Assembly (NCBI GenBank): GCA_026988195.1
Contig: JALSLS010000295.1
Span: 1 to 13,567 of the forward strand
DNA length: 13,567 nucleotides
Source: Methylomonas sp.
GTDB lineage: Bacteria > Pseudomonadota > Gammaproteobacteria > Methylococcales > Methylomonadaceae
Direction: 5' to 3'
Made by a program: the position numbers and the translations under genes. The notes beneath the pieces are model-generated. The model searched no databases and was not told the origin of the DNA. It worked only from the letters and a program-made list of their open reading frames with translations. Positions 1-6,157 of this stretch are shown here, piece by piece (the first letter of the stretch is position 1; each line of letters opens with the position of its first letter).

Positions 1-180
1 AGGAAGGTCATATAAGCGTAAAAAATCTAAAATGAAGAATAAATTACATTATTCGTCCTATAAAAGATCAAGGTGAATCAATTGGTTGCGCTTAACTTAA
101 TGACATTGGAACTAACCCCTATAAAACACACAATGGAAGATATCTTTATTAGCCTGACAACTAACAAGGAATCCAAATGA
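1..180 (+). pseudogene. 3' end of an ABC transporter ATPase gene (GldA-like), apparently frame-disrupted
   Basis: Partial; the gene enters from the left edge. The last 39 codons (64-180) read cleanly and end in LTPIKHTMEDIFISLTTNKE. The MEDIFISLT string matches the conserved C-terminus of ABC-2-type exporter ATPases. The stop overlaps the permease start as ATGA, so this is the nucleotide-binding subunit of the transporter that follows. Upstream of position 64 this frame is closed by stops at 61-63 and 40-42. A different frame, starting at position 3, reads EGHISVKNLK, a TGA at 33-35, then RINYIIRPIKDQGESI up to about 83. That also looks like ATPase sequence. A contiguous protein would therefore need one nonsense codon and one single-base indel near 84 to be undone. 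Either the gene is decaying or the sequence has errors. The subunit assignment is fairly sure; the damage is inferred from reading only the tail. Confidence 0.6.
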
Positions 181-929
181 TTTTTACCATCGCTTGCAGA
201 GAATTTAAATCACTGTTTCTTTCACCTTTAGCTTGGTCAATTTTGGCAGTTTTACAGTTAATTCTTGGTTATTTATTTTTAACTCAAATCGAAAATTTCA
301 CTTCCATTCAAGCTCAATTAGCCAGCATTGATAATGCGCCAGGCATGACAGATATTATCGTCCACCCTCTGTTTGCTAATGCTTCTGTTATCTTATTACT
401 GATCACCCCCCTATTAACCATGCGTTTAATTTGTGAAGAAAGGCGCAATAAAACATTATCTTTATTACTTTCAGCACCTCTATCTGGAACCGATATTGTT
501 TTAGGTAAATTTCTGGGCATATTAGGCATGTTGGCACTGATTGTTTTTCTGATTAGCCTTATGCCATTCTCTTTATTACTGGGGGGGGATCTCGACTTTG
601 GTAAGTTTTTTAGTAATATTTTAGCGCTATTATTACTGGTCTCAGCCTTTGCTGCTATCGGGCTTTATACATCCTGTATAGCCAGCCACCCTACCATCGC
701 TGCAATTTGTAGTTTCGGCTTATTACTGCTTTTATGGATACTGGATTGGACAACCGGACTACCCGGTCAAAACAGTGAAACGCTACAATACTTATCTATT
801 TTAAAACACTTTCAAAACATTCAAAGTGGCTTAATTAATTCGGCAGATCTCTGCTATTTTCTACTCTTTATCAGCACATTTTTAATTTTAAGTGTTCGTA
901 GACTTGAAAGCGACAGGTTACAAAAATGA
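177..929 (+). CDS. ABC-2-type transporter permease (GldF-like)
   Basis: Inner-membrane permease of an ABC-2-type exporter, 250 residues. About six hydrophobic segments are visible (roughly residues 17-37, 65-85, 108-132, 140-170, 171-192 and 225-242). The family-typical cytoplasmic stretch MRLICEERRNKTLSLLLSAP, after the second segment, couples the permease to its ATPase. The start is chosen from an AAGGA ribosome-binding site at 166-170 and the ATGA overlap with the upstream ATPase gene; the stop overlaps the GldG-like gene in the same way. This three-gene order (ATPase, permease, GldG-like) is known from Bacteroidetes gliding genes and is widespread in Proteobacteria unrelated to gliding, where the substrate is generally unknown. 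If the upstream ATPase really is broken, this permease may lack its partner. Confidence 0.85.
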   Translation: MIFTIACREFKSLFLSPLAWSILAVLQLILGYLFLTQIENFTSIQAQLASIDNAPGMTDIIVHPLFANASVILLLITPLLTMRLICEERRNKTLSLLLSAPLSGTDIVLGKFLGILGMLALIVFLISLMPFSLLLGGDLDFGKFFSNILALLLLVSAFAAIGLYTSCIASHPTIAAICSFGLLLLLWILDWTTGLPGQNSETLQYLSILKHFQNIQSGLINSADLCYFLLFISTFLILSVRRLESDRLQK

Positions 930-2269
930 AAATAACTCGACATATTCATCAGCGTATCCGTATAAAAAATACTTTTATTACCTTTGCTATTCTGGCCATA
1001 TTAATTGCCTTAGCGGTCATTAGCCATCGCTATACAACTGAAGTTGACTTAACTGTCAATAACAGCAATACATTGTCAGCTGCCTCTCAAAAGATATTAG
1101 CCTCCTTAGCCGAGCCAATCACCGTTACCGCTTATATTAAAGAAACCAGCTTACAACAGCAACTGACTCAATTATTAAATAAATACCGGCGCTTTAAACA
1201 AAACATATCTATTGATTTTATTGACCCAACCCAAGTACCGGAAAAGGCTCGTGAATTAAATATAGGCCCACAAGGTGCTATTATTGTTGAATATCAGGGG
1301 CGTACTGAAAAAATAAACTATCTAGATGAATCAACCTTATCAAATGCACTACTTCAATTAGCGCATTCAAAAGAGCGCTGGGTTACTTTTTTAACGGGAC
1401 ACGGCGAGCGCTCCCCTTTCAATAAAGCAAATTTTGACTTAGGCTTATTTGGAACTCAATTAAATGACCACAAATTAAAAGTCCAGACTATTAACCTCGT
1501 TAAATTTCCATCAATTCCTGATAATTCTTCATTATTAATACTCGCAACACCTGCTGTTGCCTTATTAACAGGCGAATTAAATATTATTAGAGATTATATT
1601 AATAAGGGTGGCAATTTACTGTTATTAAGCGACCCTAAAAATCCGCACCTAAAAGTGATTGAAGAACAACTAGGCATCACTAAACTTCCTGGTATTATCG
1701 TCGACAGTGGCTCCAGCCTATACGGTATTGATGATCCCAGTTTTGTACTGATAAGTGAGTATAGTCGCCACCCGATTACTGTTAACTTTAATAGTATTAC
1801 CGTATTCCCAATCAGTTCTGCCTTTAGTTTTAATGACGAAACTGAATTTAAAGCCGAAACTTTGCTCACCAGCGTATCAAAATCATGGACTGAAACATCA
1901 GACATTAGCGGAAAAGTACGCTTTGATGTAGATAGCCAAGAACAACAAGGCCCATTAACGCTTGCCTATGCTTTGACCCGTCATTTTTCTGATAAAAGTC
2001 AACAGCGTATTGTAGTTTTAGGGGATGGGGATTTTTTATCTAATGCTTATTTAGGTAATGTCGGCAATTCGGAATTAGGCTTTAGAATAATCAACTGGCT
2101 TACTCATGACGACCAGTTTATAGAGATTCCTAAAAAAACAGCACCCGGAAAATCACTTATTTTAACAACCACATCAATTGCTATTATTGGTTTTGGTTTT
2201 TTATTAATACTCCCTTTATTCTTTACCATAATGGGTTTTATTATTTGGCGTAAGCGTAAACAACGTTAA
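926..2269 (+). CDS. GldG-like ABC transporter auxiliary protein
   Basis: 447 residues with one transmembrane helix near the N-terminus (about 16-35) and another near the C-terminus (about 414-440, followed by the basic WRKRKQR). The long middle part would be extracytoplasmic. Family marks are the N-terminal part following VDLTVNNSNTLS, the TGHGER motif at 157-162, a LLLLSDPKNP segment and a late LGDGDFLSN motif. All are typical of the ABC-type auxiliary (GldG/DUF4350-like) family. It overlaps the permease by ATGA and belongs to the same operon. In many gammaproteobacteria a DUF4340 gene follows GldG; here mutM follows after 27 bp and no DUF4340 gene is seen. Role: accessory subunit of the exporter; substrate unknown. 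The reading frame is intact. Confidence 0.85.
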   Translation: MKITRHIHQRIRIKNTFITFAILAILIALAVISHRYTTEVDLTVNNSNTLSAASQKILASLAEPITVTAYIKETSLQQQLTQLLNKYRRFKQNISIDFIDPTQVPEKARELNIGPQGAIIVEYQGRTEKINYLDESTLSNALLQLAHSKERWVTFLTGHGERSPFNKANFDLGLFGTQLNDHKLKVQTINLVKFPSIPDNSSLLILATPAVALLTGELNIIRDYINKGGNLLLLSDPKNPHLKVIEEQLGITKLPGIIVDSGSSLYGIDDPSFVLISEYSRHPITVNFNSITVFPISSAFSFNDETEFKAETLLTSVSKSWTETSDISGKVRFDVDSQEQQGPLTLAYALTRHFSDKSQQRIVVLGDGDFLSNAYLGNVGNSELGFRIINWLTHDDQFIEIPKKTAPGKSLILTTTSIAIIGFGFLLILPLFFTIMGFIIWRKRKQR

Positions 2270-2296
2270 TATTTGAGATAAAAATAATGCATAATA

Positions 2297-3115
2297 ATGC
2301 CTGAATTACCCGAAGTAGAAACCACCTGTAATGGTATTCGTCCTCATATTGTTGGTAAAACAATTAGCGATGTTATTATCAGACAAAAGCAGTTACGCTG
2401 GCCTATTACTGAAAACCTGCGAGAACTACTAATAGGTCACTTATTTGAGTCTGTTACCCGTCGCGCTAAATATTGTTTACTCAAAACCAACGCCACTGAA
2501 ACTGTTATTATTCACTTAGGTATGTCGGGTAATTTACGCGTAACAAATACAGCACAGCCCCCTGAAAAACACGATCATGTTGATTTTATATTTAACGACA
2601 ATACCGTGCTACGTTTTAATGATACCCGCCGCTTTGGGGCAATTTTAGCAACCTCTGAGCCTATTTCTGATCATAAGCTCATCAGCCAATTAGGCCCAGA
2701 ACCCTTATCAGAACAGTTCACCGGCTCCCACCTGCATTCGCTCTCAAAAAACCGAAAAGCGACCATTAAATCATTTATTATGGATGGACATAATGTGGTT
2801 GGTGTAGGGAATATTTATGCCAGTGAATCTCTCTTTATGGCAGGTATCTTACCAACAAGACCCGCAGGTAAAATATCCTTAAAGCGGTATCAGAAATTAG
2901 CAGAATGTATCAAAATAGTTCTACAACAATCTATCGACCAAGGCGGCACGACCTTACGAGATTTTGTGAATGAACAAGGTAAACCAGGGTATTTTCAGCA
3001 ATCACTTGCTGTTTATGGGCGTAAAAATGAACCTTGCTCTCAATGCTCAACCCCTATTGAACAACTCAAAATTGCTCAACGTGCTAGTTTTTTTTGTGTA
3101 GTTTGTCAAAAGTAA
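2297..3115 (+). CDS. mutM: Formamidopyrimidine-DNA glycosylase / AP lyase
   Basis: Base-excision repair enzyme that removes 8-oxoguanine and formamidopyrimidines and cuts the abasic site. The 272 residues match the usual length (about 270). The N-terminus MPELPEVET supplies the catalytic Pro2 and Glu3. Lys58 (RRAKY) and Met76 (LGMSGNLR) match the conserved lysine and the helix-intercalating methionine, and Arg112-Phe113 (NDTRRFG) the other intercalating residues. VVGVGNIYASESLF (167-180) is the helix-two-turn-helix. The C-terminal zinc finger has Cys247, Cys250, Cys267 and Cys270, with Arg262 for lesion recognition. The start is fixed because Pro2 must follow Met1; no strong ribosome-binding site is seen, so translation may be coupled to the gene 27 bp upstream. 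All key residues are present. It is convergent with fccB. Confidence 0.97.
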   Translation: MPELPEVETTCNGIRPHIVGKTISDVIIRQKQLRWPITENLRELLIGHLFESVTRRAKYCLLKTNATETVIIHLGMSGNLRVTNTAQPPEKHDHVDFIFNDNTVLRFNDTRRFGAILATSEPISDHKLISQLGPEPLSEQFTGSHLHSLSKNRKATIKSFIMDGHNVVGVGNIYASESLFMAGILPTRPAGKISLKRYQKLAECIKIVLQQSIDQGGTTLRDFVNEQGKPGYFQQSLAVYGRKNEPCSQCSTPIEQLKIAQRASFFCVVCQK

Positions 3116-3204
3116 TCTCGCTGCAGTTGATGCGCTTCCTGTCGTCAGCACATCCTACATTAACTTGCTTAGGCAACCAGCAAAAAATAACCGAAACTAG
3201 ATTT

Positions 3205-3242
3205 ACAGGGTATGCTGAGCTTCGTAGTTCAGCACACCCTGT
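3205..3242. repeat. Inverted repeat / hairpin between convergent mutM and fccB
   Basis: The arms begin ACAGGGTATGCTGAGC and end GTTCAGCACACCCTGT around the loop TTCGTA. As RNA this gives a stem of 16 positions with one A-C mismatch and one G-U pair. It sits where two transcription units converge, so it could act as a bidirectional terminator. No T-run follows directly on either strand (a T-run in the minus direction begins about 15 nt later), so a canonical intrinsic terminator is not shown. Confidence 0.7.
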
Positions 3243-3243
3243 C

Positions 3244-3258
3244 TAAGGAACGTGTATG
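3244..3258 (+). repeat. Copy of dispersed motif TAAGGAACGTGTATG
   Basis: Identical over 15 bases to 13423-13437, and related to the inverted copy at 11953-11971. It lies 2 bases beyond the 3205-3242 hairpin, just past the fccB stop codon. A weaker inverted relative, GATGCGCTTCCT, lies at 3129-3140. This may be an end of a small mobile or palindromic element; no complete element can be delimited here. Confidence 0.6.
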
Positions 3259-3270
3259 AAAAATCTGGGT

Positions 3271-4551
3271 CTACATAAATGTATTTTCAAATAAATTTTT
3301 CGACCAGCTAAACATATCTTTATAGTGATCAACATGATGCAACTCTGCTTCCCCTAAAGATGCAGGAATTGCTTTCATTTTGTGTTCAATTTTATTATAT
3401 GCAAAACCAGCCGTTAGCCAAGTTGCCGTTTTGTCTGTAATAGGGCTATAGCAAGCTGAGTTGGTAGTCAGGTTGGCCAACCTTTCTTCACTATCTAGCG
3501 GTCTATTTGCGATTTTTCTGATAATCGCATCAGCACATATTTTGGCTTGTGAGTTTGCCATATGGCCAGATTTAGGTTGACTGGTTCCACTTGAATCACC
3601 AATAACAAAAACATCCGGTGTATCATTTAATTCATAACTAATTGGGTTAATATCAGCCCAGCGATCTGCAACGGTATTAAAGCCCAAATCCGTAATAATC
3701 TTTCCAGCACGATGTGTAGGAATAACATTTAGTACATCGGCTTCAAATTTACCTTGATTGGTATAAACAATTAAATTATCTGAATCAACACTATTAATTG
3801 TTATATTGGGTATATATTCAACAATCCCTCCATATATTTCAGAGAAAGCATTAGAGAACATGTGCTCTTCTACAATTATTTTAGGGTTTAAATCTAAGAC
3901 GATTACTTTACCACCCCCTTTTTTCTTCATCATATCCGCTATAACACAAGCTCTTTCATAAGGCCCTGGAGGACAACGGTACGGAGCTTTAGGGATAGTC
4001 ATAACAAAAGTATCACCGCCTGAAATAGCTTTCATTTTATCGCGTAACAATTCAGTTTGTGGGCCTGCTATCCAAGCATGGGGTACTTTTTGATGATCTA
4101 AGCCTGGAATATCATCAAATGAAATACCTGGCGCTAACACAATGTAATCACATGAAATAACTTGACCATTTTCTAAAAAGACTTGTTTTTCAGCAGCGTC
4201 ATGGTTAATACTGGAAACTGAACTTTGGATAAAGTTAACGCCATACTTTTCATTGAGTATTGTATGTTGAAAAGTAATATCTAACATACTCAGTTGCTGA
4301 TTAACCACCAAATTACTCATCACACAGGAAACATGAGAAGCATGTGGGTCTACAACCGTTACATCAATAACATTATTACTCCATAAACGTAAATGCTTGG
4401 CAACTGTTGAGCCTGCAAAACCACTTCCTACCACCACCACACGTGGAGAAAAGCCAGCTGCCGATGCTGTTTTTAATAATGAGGGAGTCGCCACAGCAGC
4501 AGTAGAAATACCCATAAGTTTGATAAAGTCACGACGATTGAAGTTATTCAT
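3271..4551 (-). CDS. fccB: Flavocytochrome c sulfide dehydrogenase, flavoprotein subunit
   Basis: FAD protein of the sulfide:cytochrome c oxidoreductase, oxidising sulfide to sulfur/polysulfide in the periplasm and passing electrons to the FccA haem. A Tat signal opens the 426-residue protein (RRDFIKLMG, residues 6-14, followed by a hydrophobic stretch and SAA). The dinucleotide-binding motif VVGSGFAG is at 40-47. Cys76 (VSCVMSN) is at the place of the cysteine that binds FAD covalently. Cys193 (RCPPGPYER) and Cys367 (SACYSP) match the redox disulfide. VFVIGDSSG (314-322) is the second FAD contact, and the C-terminal part matches the FCSD flavin-binding domain. An AGGA site precedes the ATG. 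It lies 51 bp downstream of fccA in the same operon. A SoxF-type role cannot be excluded, as no other sox genes are visible. Confidence 0.92.
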   Translation of the reverse strand: MNNFNRRDFIKLMGISTAAVATPSLLKTASAAGFSPRVVVVGSGFAGSTVAKHLRLWSNNVIDVTVVDPHASHVSCVMSNLVVNQQLSMLDITFQHTILNEKYGVNFIQSSVSSINHDAAEKQVFLENGQVISCDYIVLAPGISFDDIPGLDHQKVPHAWIAGPQTELLRDKMKAISGGDTFVMTIPKAPYRCPPGPYERACVIADMMKKKGGGKVIVLDLNPKIIVEEHMFSNAFSEIYGGIVEYIPNITINSVDSDNLIVYTNQGKFEADVLNVIPTHRAGKIITDLGFNTVADRWADINPISYELNDTPDVFVIGDSSGTSQPKSGHMANSQAKICADAIIRKIANRPLDSEERLANLTTNSACYSPITDKTATWLTAGFAYNKIEHKMKAIPASLGEAELHHVDHYKDMFSWSKNLFENTFM

Positions 4552-4602
4552 AATTAATATCCTAAAAAGTTAATGTTTAATTTTGCTTAGTTCTTAAAGT
4601 TC

Positions 4603-5046
4603 TTATTTATCGTCGTCGTCATCGTCATCATCATCATCATCATCTTCGTCTTCGTCTTCGTCTTCTTCTTCTTCTTCTTGGTATTTATCTTCCTCGTCTA
4701 CTTCATCTTTTTTATATTCGTTAGAGATTTTCGGTAAATTAGCATAATAATCTGCAATAAACCAAAGTTGCTCCTTACTGTAGCCTTTAATTTGTTTATG
4801 CATAATTTCATTCTTGTTATCAGCTTTCATTTCTAATAATTCATCTAATAACTCATCAAAATTTTCACCGGCAATACTATCAAAATCACCTAGGCTATTA
4901 CCTGTAGTCCCGTGACATTGAGCACATTGCGAAGCTAATAATCGCACTGTATCAGGCGTAGGTGTGACTGCACTAACTGTACCCTGACTAAAAACAAATA
5001 GAGCAAAAATTAATCCAATAAAATGGGTGAAGTGATATTTTTTCAT
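4603..5046 (-). CDS. fccA: Single-haem cytochrome c (FccA-like) with long poly-acidic C-terminal tail
   Basis: Predicted periplasmic electron acceptor of the flavoprotein encoded just downstream. The 147 residues comprise a Sec signal peptide (1 to about 26, ending VSA), a class I cytochrome c domain with haem site CAQCHG (41-46), and a likely axial ligand Met82 in EIMHKQIKGYS, followed by the final helix LWFIADYYANLP. From residue 111 the chain becomes a low-complexity acidic tail, ending in 12 consecutive Asp and one Lys. The tail is not part of the usual cytochrome domain. The ATG follows a GAGGG ribosome-binding site. One CxxCH means a mono-haem subunit, unlike the dihaem FccA of Allochromatium. 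The tail may affect docking to FccB, metal binding or solubility; this is inference. Confidence 0.85.
   Translation of the reverse strand: MKKYHFTHFIGLIFALFVFSQGTVSAVTPTPDTVRLLASQCAQCHGTTGNSLGDFDSIAGENFDELLDELLEMKADNKNEIMHKQIKGYSKEQLWFIADYYANLPKISNEYKKDEVDEEDKYQEEEEEDEDEDEDDDDDDDDDDDDK
4609..4677 (-). repeat. Trinucleotide (GAY/GAR) tract encoding the acidic tail of FccA
   Basis: Sixty-nine bases consisting only of GAC, GAT, GAA or GAG-type codons, encoding residues 124-146. On the + strand this appears as repeated TCG/TCA/TCT triplets. Mixed GAC and GAT codons within the Asp run suggest an old or repeatedly slipping tract rather than a single recent expansion. Triplet changes would alter tail length without changing frame. 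Confidence 0.8.
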
Positions 5047-5076
5047 AGTGATTCCCTCAAGGAAATTGGTTTTAAT

Positions 5077-5105
5077 ATTATAAAGTGGGAAATATACCCA
5101 CTAAA
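5077..5105 (-). promoter_or_regulatory. Predicted sigma70-type promoter of fccAB
   Basis: On the minus strand, a perfect TATAAT (5082-5077) is preceded by 17 bp and TTTAGT (5105-5100). Transcription would begin near 5070, giving a leader of about 24 nt that contains the GAGGG site ahead of the fccA ATG. The spacer is almost wholly occupied by the inverted repeat at 5085-5101. The -35 match is only partial. Confidence 0.55.
5085..5101 (-). promoter_or_regulatory. Inverted-repeat operator candidate, fccA side
   Basis: On the minus strand it reads GTGGGTATATTTCCCAC, with arms of five bases (six including flanking 5084/5102). It lies between the predicted -35 and -10 of fccA. It matches the second site (5144-5160, + strand) at 14 of 17 positions when each is read toward its own gene. 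That placement would suit a repressor binding site. The bound protein is not identifiable from the sequence. Confidence 0.6.
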
Positions 5106-5143
5106 TAGCGTCCAAAATCCAATATACACCAAAAACCAAAAAC

Positions 5144-5160
5144 GTGGTAATATTTACCAC
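5144..5160 (+). promoter_or_regulatory. Inverted-repeat operator candidate, DUF6502 side
   Basis: GTGGTAATATTTACCAC has seven-base perfect arms around TAT. It ends three bases before a TATTAT (5164-5169) that could be the -10 of the DUF6502 gene, with no good -35 seen. This copies the geometry at the fccA promoter, where the related site ends two bases before TATAAT. Centre-to-centre distance to the first site is 59 bp. Confidence 0.6.
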
Positions 5161-5189
5161 AATTATTATTGCCTTGTTAGTGATCGCCT

Positions 5190-6038
5190 TTGTTACAAGA
5201 ATCAGCAAACCCTACAAAATATACCATCAAGGCATTAAAAAAAATTTTAAAGCCTGTTATTAATTTATTAATTTATAAGGGCATCACCTATCCCGTCTTT
5301 AATGAAATAGTAAAAGAATTATTCGTTCATACTGCCGAAACTAACTTTGAATTAGACGGTAAAAAACAAACAGATAGTCGAATTAATTTCTTAACGGGGA
5401 TTCACCGAAAAGATGTTAAGCGGCTAAGAAATCAAACTACAAATATCGATGAAGATTCAACTCACCTATCACTAAGTGCTTTACTTTTTTCTAGGTGGCT
5501 AGGTGACCCAACTTATAGTGATAAACAAGGTAATCCTCTCACCCTACCCCGCTTAATAAAAAAAGGAGGAAATCAATCTTTTGAAGGCCTCGTTATTTCC
5601 GTTAATAAAGATATACGATCTCGCGCTATATTGGATGAATGGTTAAATATGAAAGTTGTTTATCTCGATAAAAATGATCATGTCTGTTTAAATAAATTAG
5701 CATTTGTGCCTCAGCAAGACTATCAGGAAAAAACTTGGTTTTTTGGTGAAAACTGTCATGACCACCTAGCTGCCTGTGTTAACAATTTGAAAGATGATAC
5801 AACTCCCTTTTTAGAACGTGCTGTTTATTATGACCAATTAACAGCTCAATCCGTAAAAGAATTAGCTGAATTATCAGAAGAGCTGGGGATGAGTACATTG
5901 CTCAAACTAAATAGTCATGCTTTAACCTTACAAAATAAAGATAAACAAAAGCAAACTGCAGTAAATAAAATGCGACTGGGTTTATATTTTTATAGTGATA
6001 CTGACAACACAAACCCTAGCGACAAAACCGAGGGGTAA
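5190..6038 (+). CDS. DUF6502 family protein
   Basis: Recognised from general familiarity with the family: an N-terminal segment of the form ITYPVFNEIVKELFVHTA (about 32-49), then a TDSRINFLTGIHRKDVKRLR segment (61-80) that looks like a winged-helix or similar nucleic-acid-binding region, and a less conserved middle and C-terminal part. 282 residues; no signal peptide or membrane helix, so cytoplasmic. No function is established. The start is taken as TTG 5190, because a stop lies at 5181-5183 and no in-frame ATG follows until far inside the conserved region; no clear ribosome-binding site is seen, so the start is uncertain. It is divergent from fccAB with two related inverted repeats in the shared intergenic region, so it could be their regulator; that is inference. 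It converges on the P-type ATPase gene. Confidence 0.75.
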   Translation: MLQESANPTKYTIKALKKILKPVINLLIYKGITYPVFNEIVKELFVHTAETNFELDGKKQTDSRINFLTGIHRKDVKRLRNQTTNIDEDSTHLSLSALLFSRWLGDPTYSDKQGNPLTLPRLIKKGGNQSFEGLVISVNKDIRSRAILDEWLNMKVVYLDKNDHVCLNKLAFVPQQDYQEKTWFFGENCHDHLAACVNNLKDDTTPFLERAVYYDQLTAQSVKELAELSEELGMSTLLKLNSHALTLQNKDKQKQTAVNKMRLGLYFYSDTDNTNPSDKTEG

Positions 6039-6157
6039 CCTGACAAAGCCTATTTTTCACCCTTTCAGTTTTTGATTTTCTGGGTTTATACTTCGCGCGG
6101 TCACGGATGCGGAATTTATAAGCTACTGATTTTTGTTGATAGCAAGGCGCTGAAACA

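Noticed and set aside
1594..1905. 103-codon minus ORF within the GldG-like gene
   Set aside because: Shadow of an intact, family-typical coding region; no protein features.
5023..5238. 71-codon + strand ORF spanning the fccA start and the intergenic operators
   Set aside because: It crosses the fccA start, the predicted promoters and the DUF6502 start in another frame; no ribosome-binding site.
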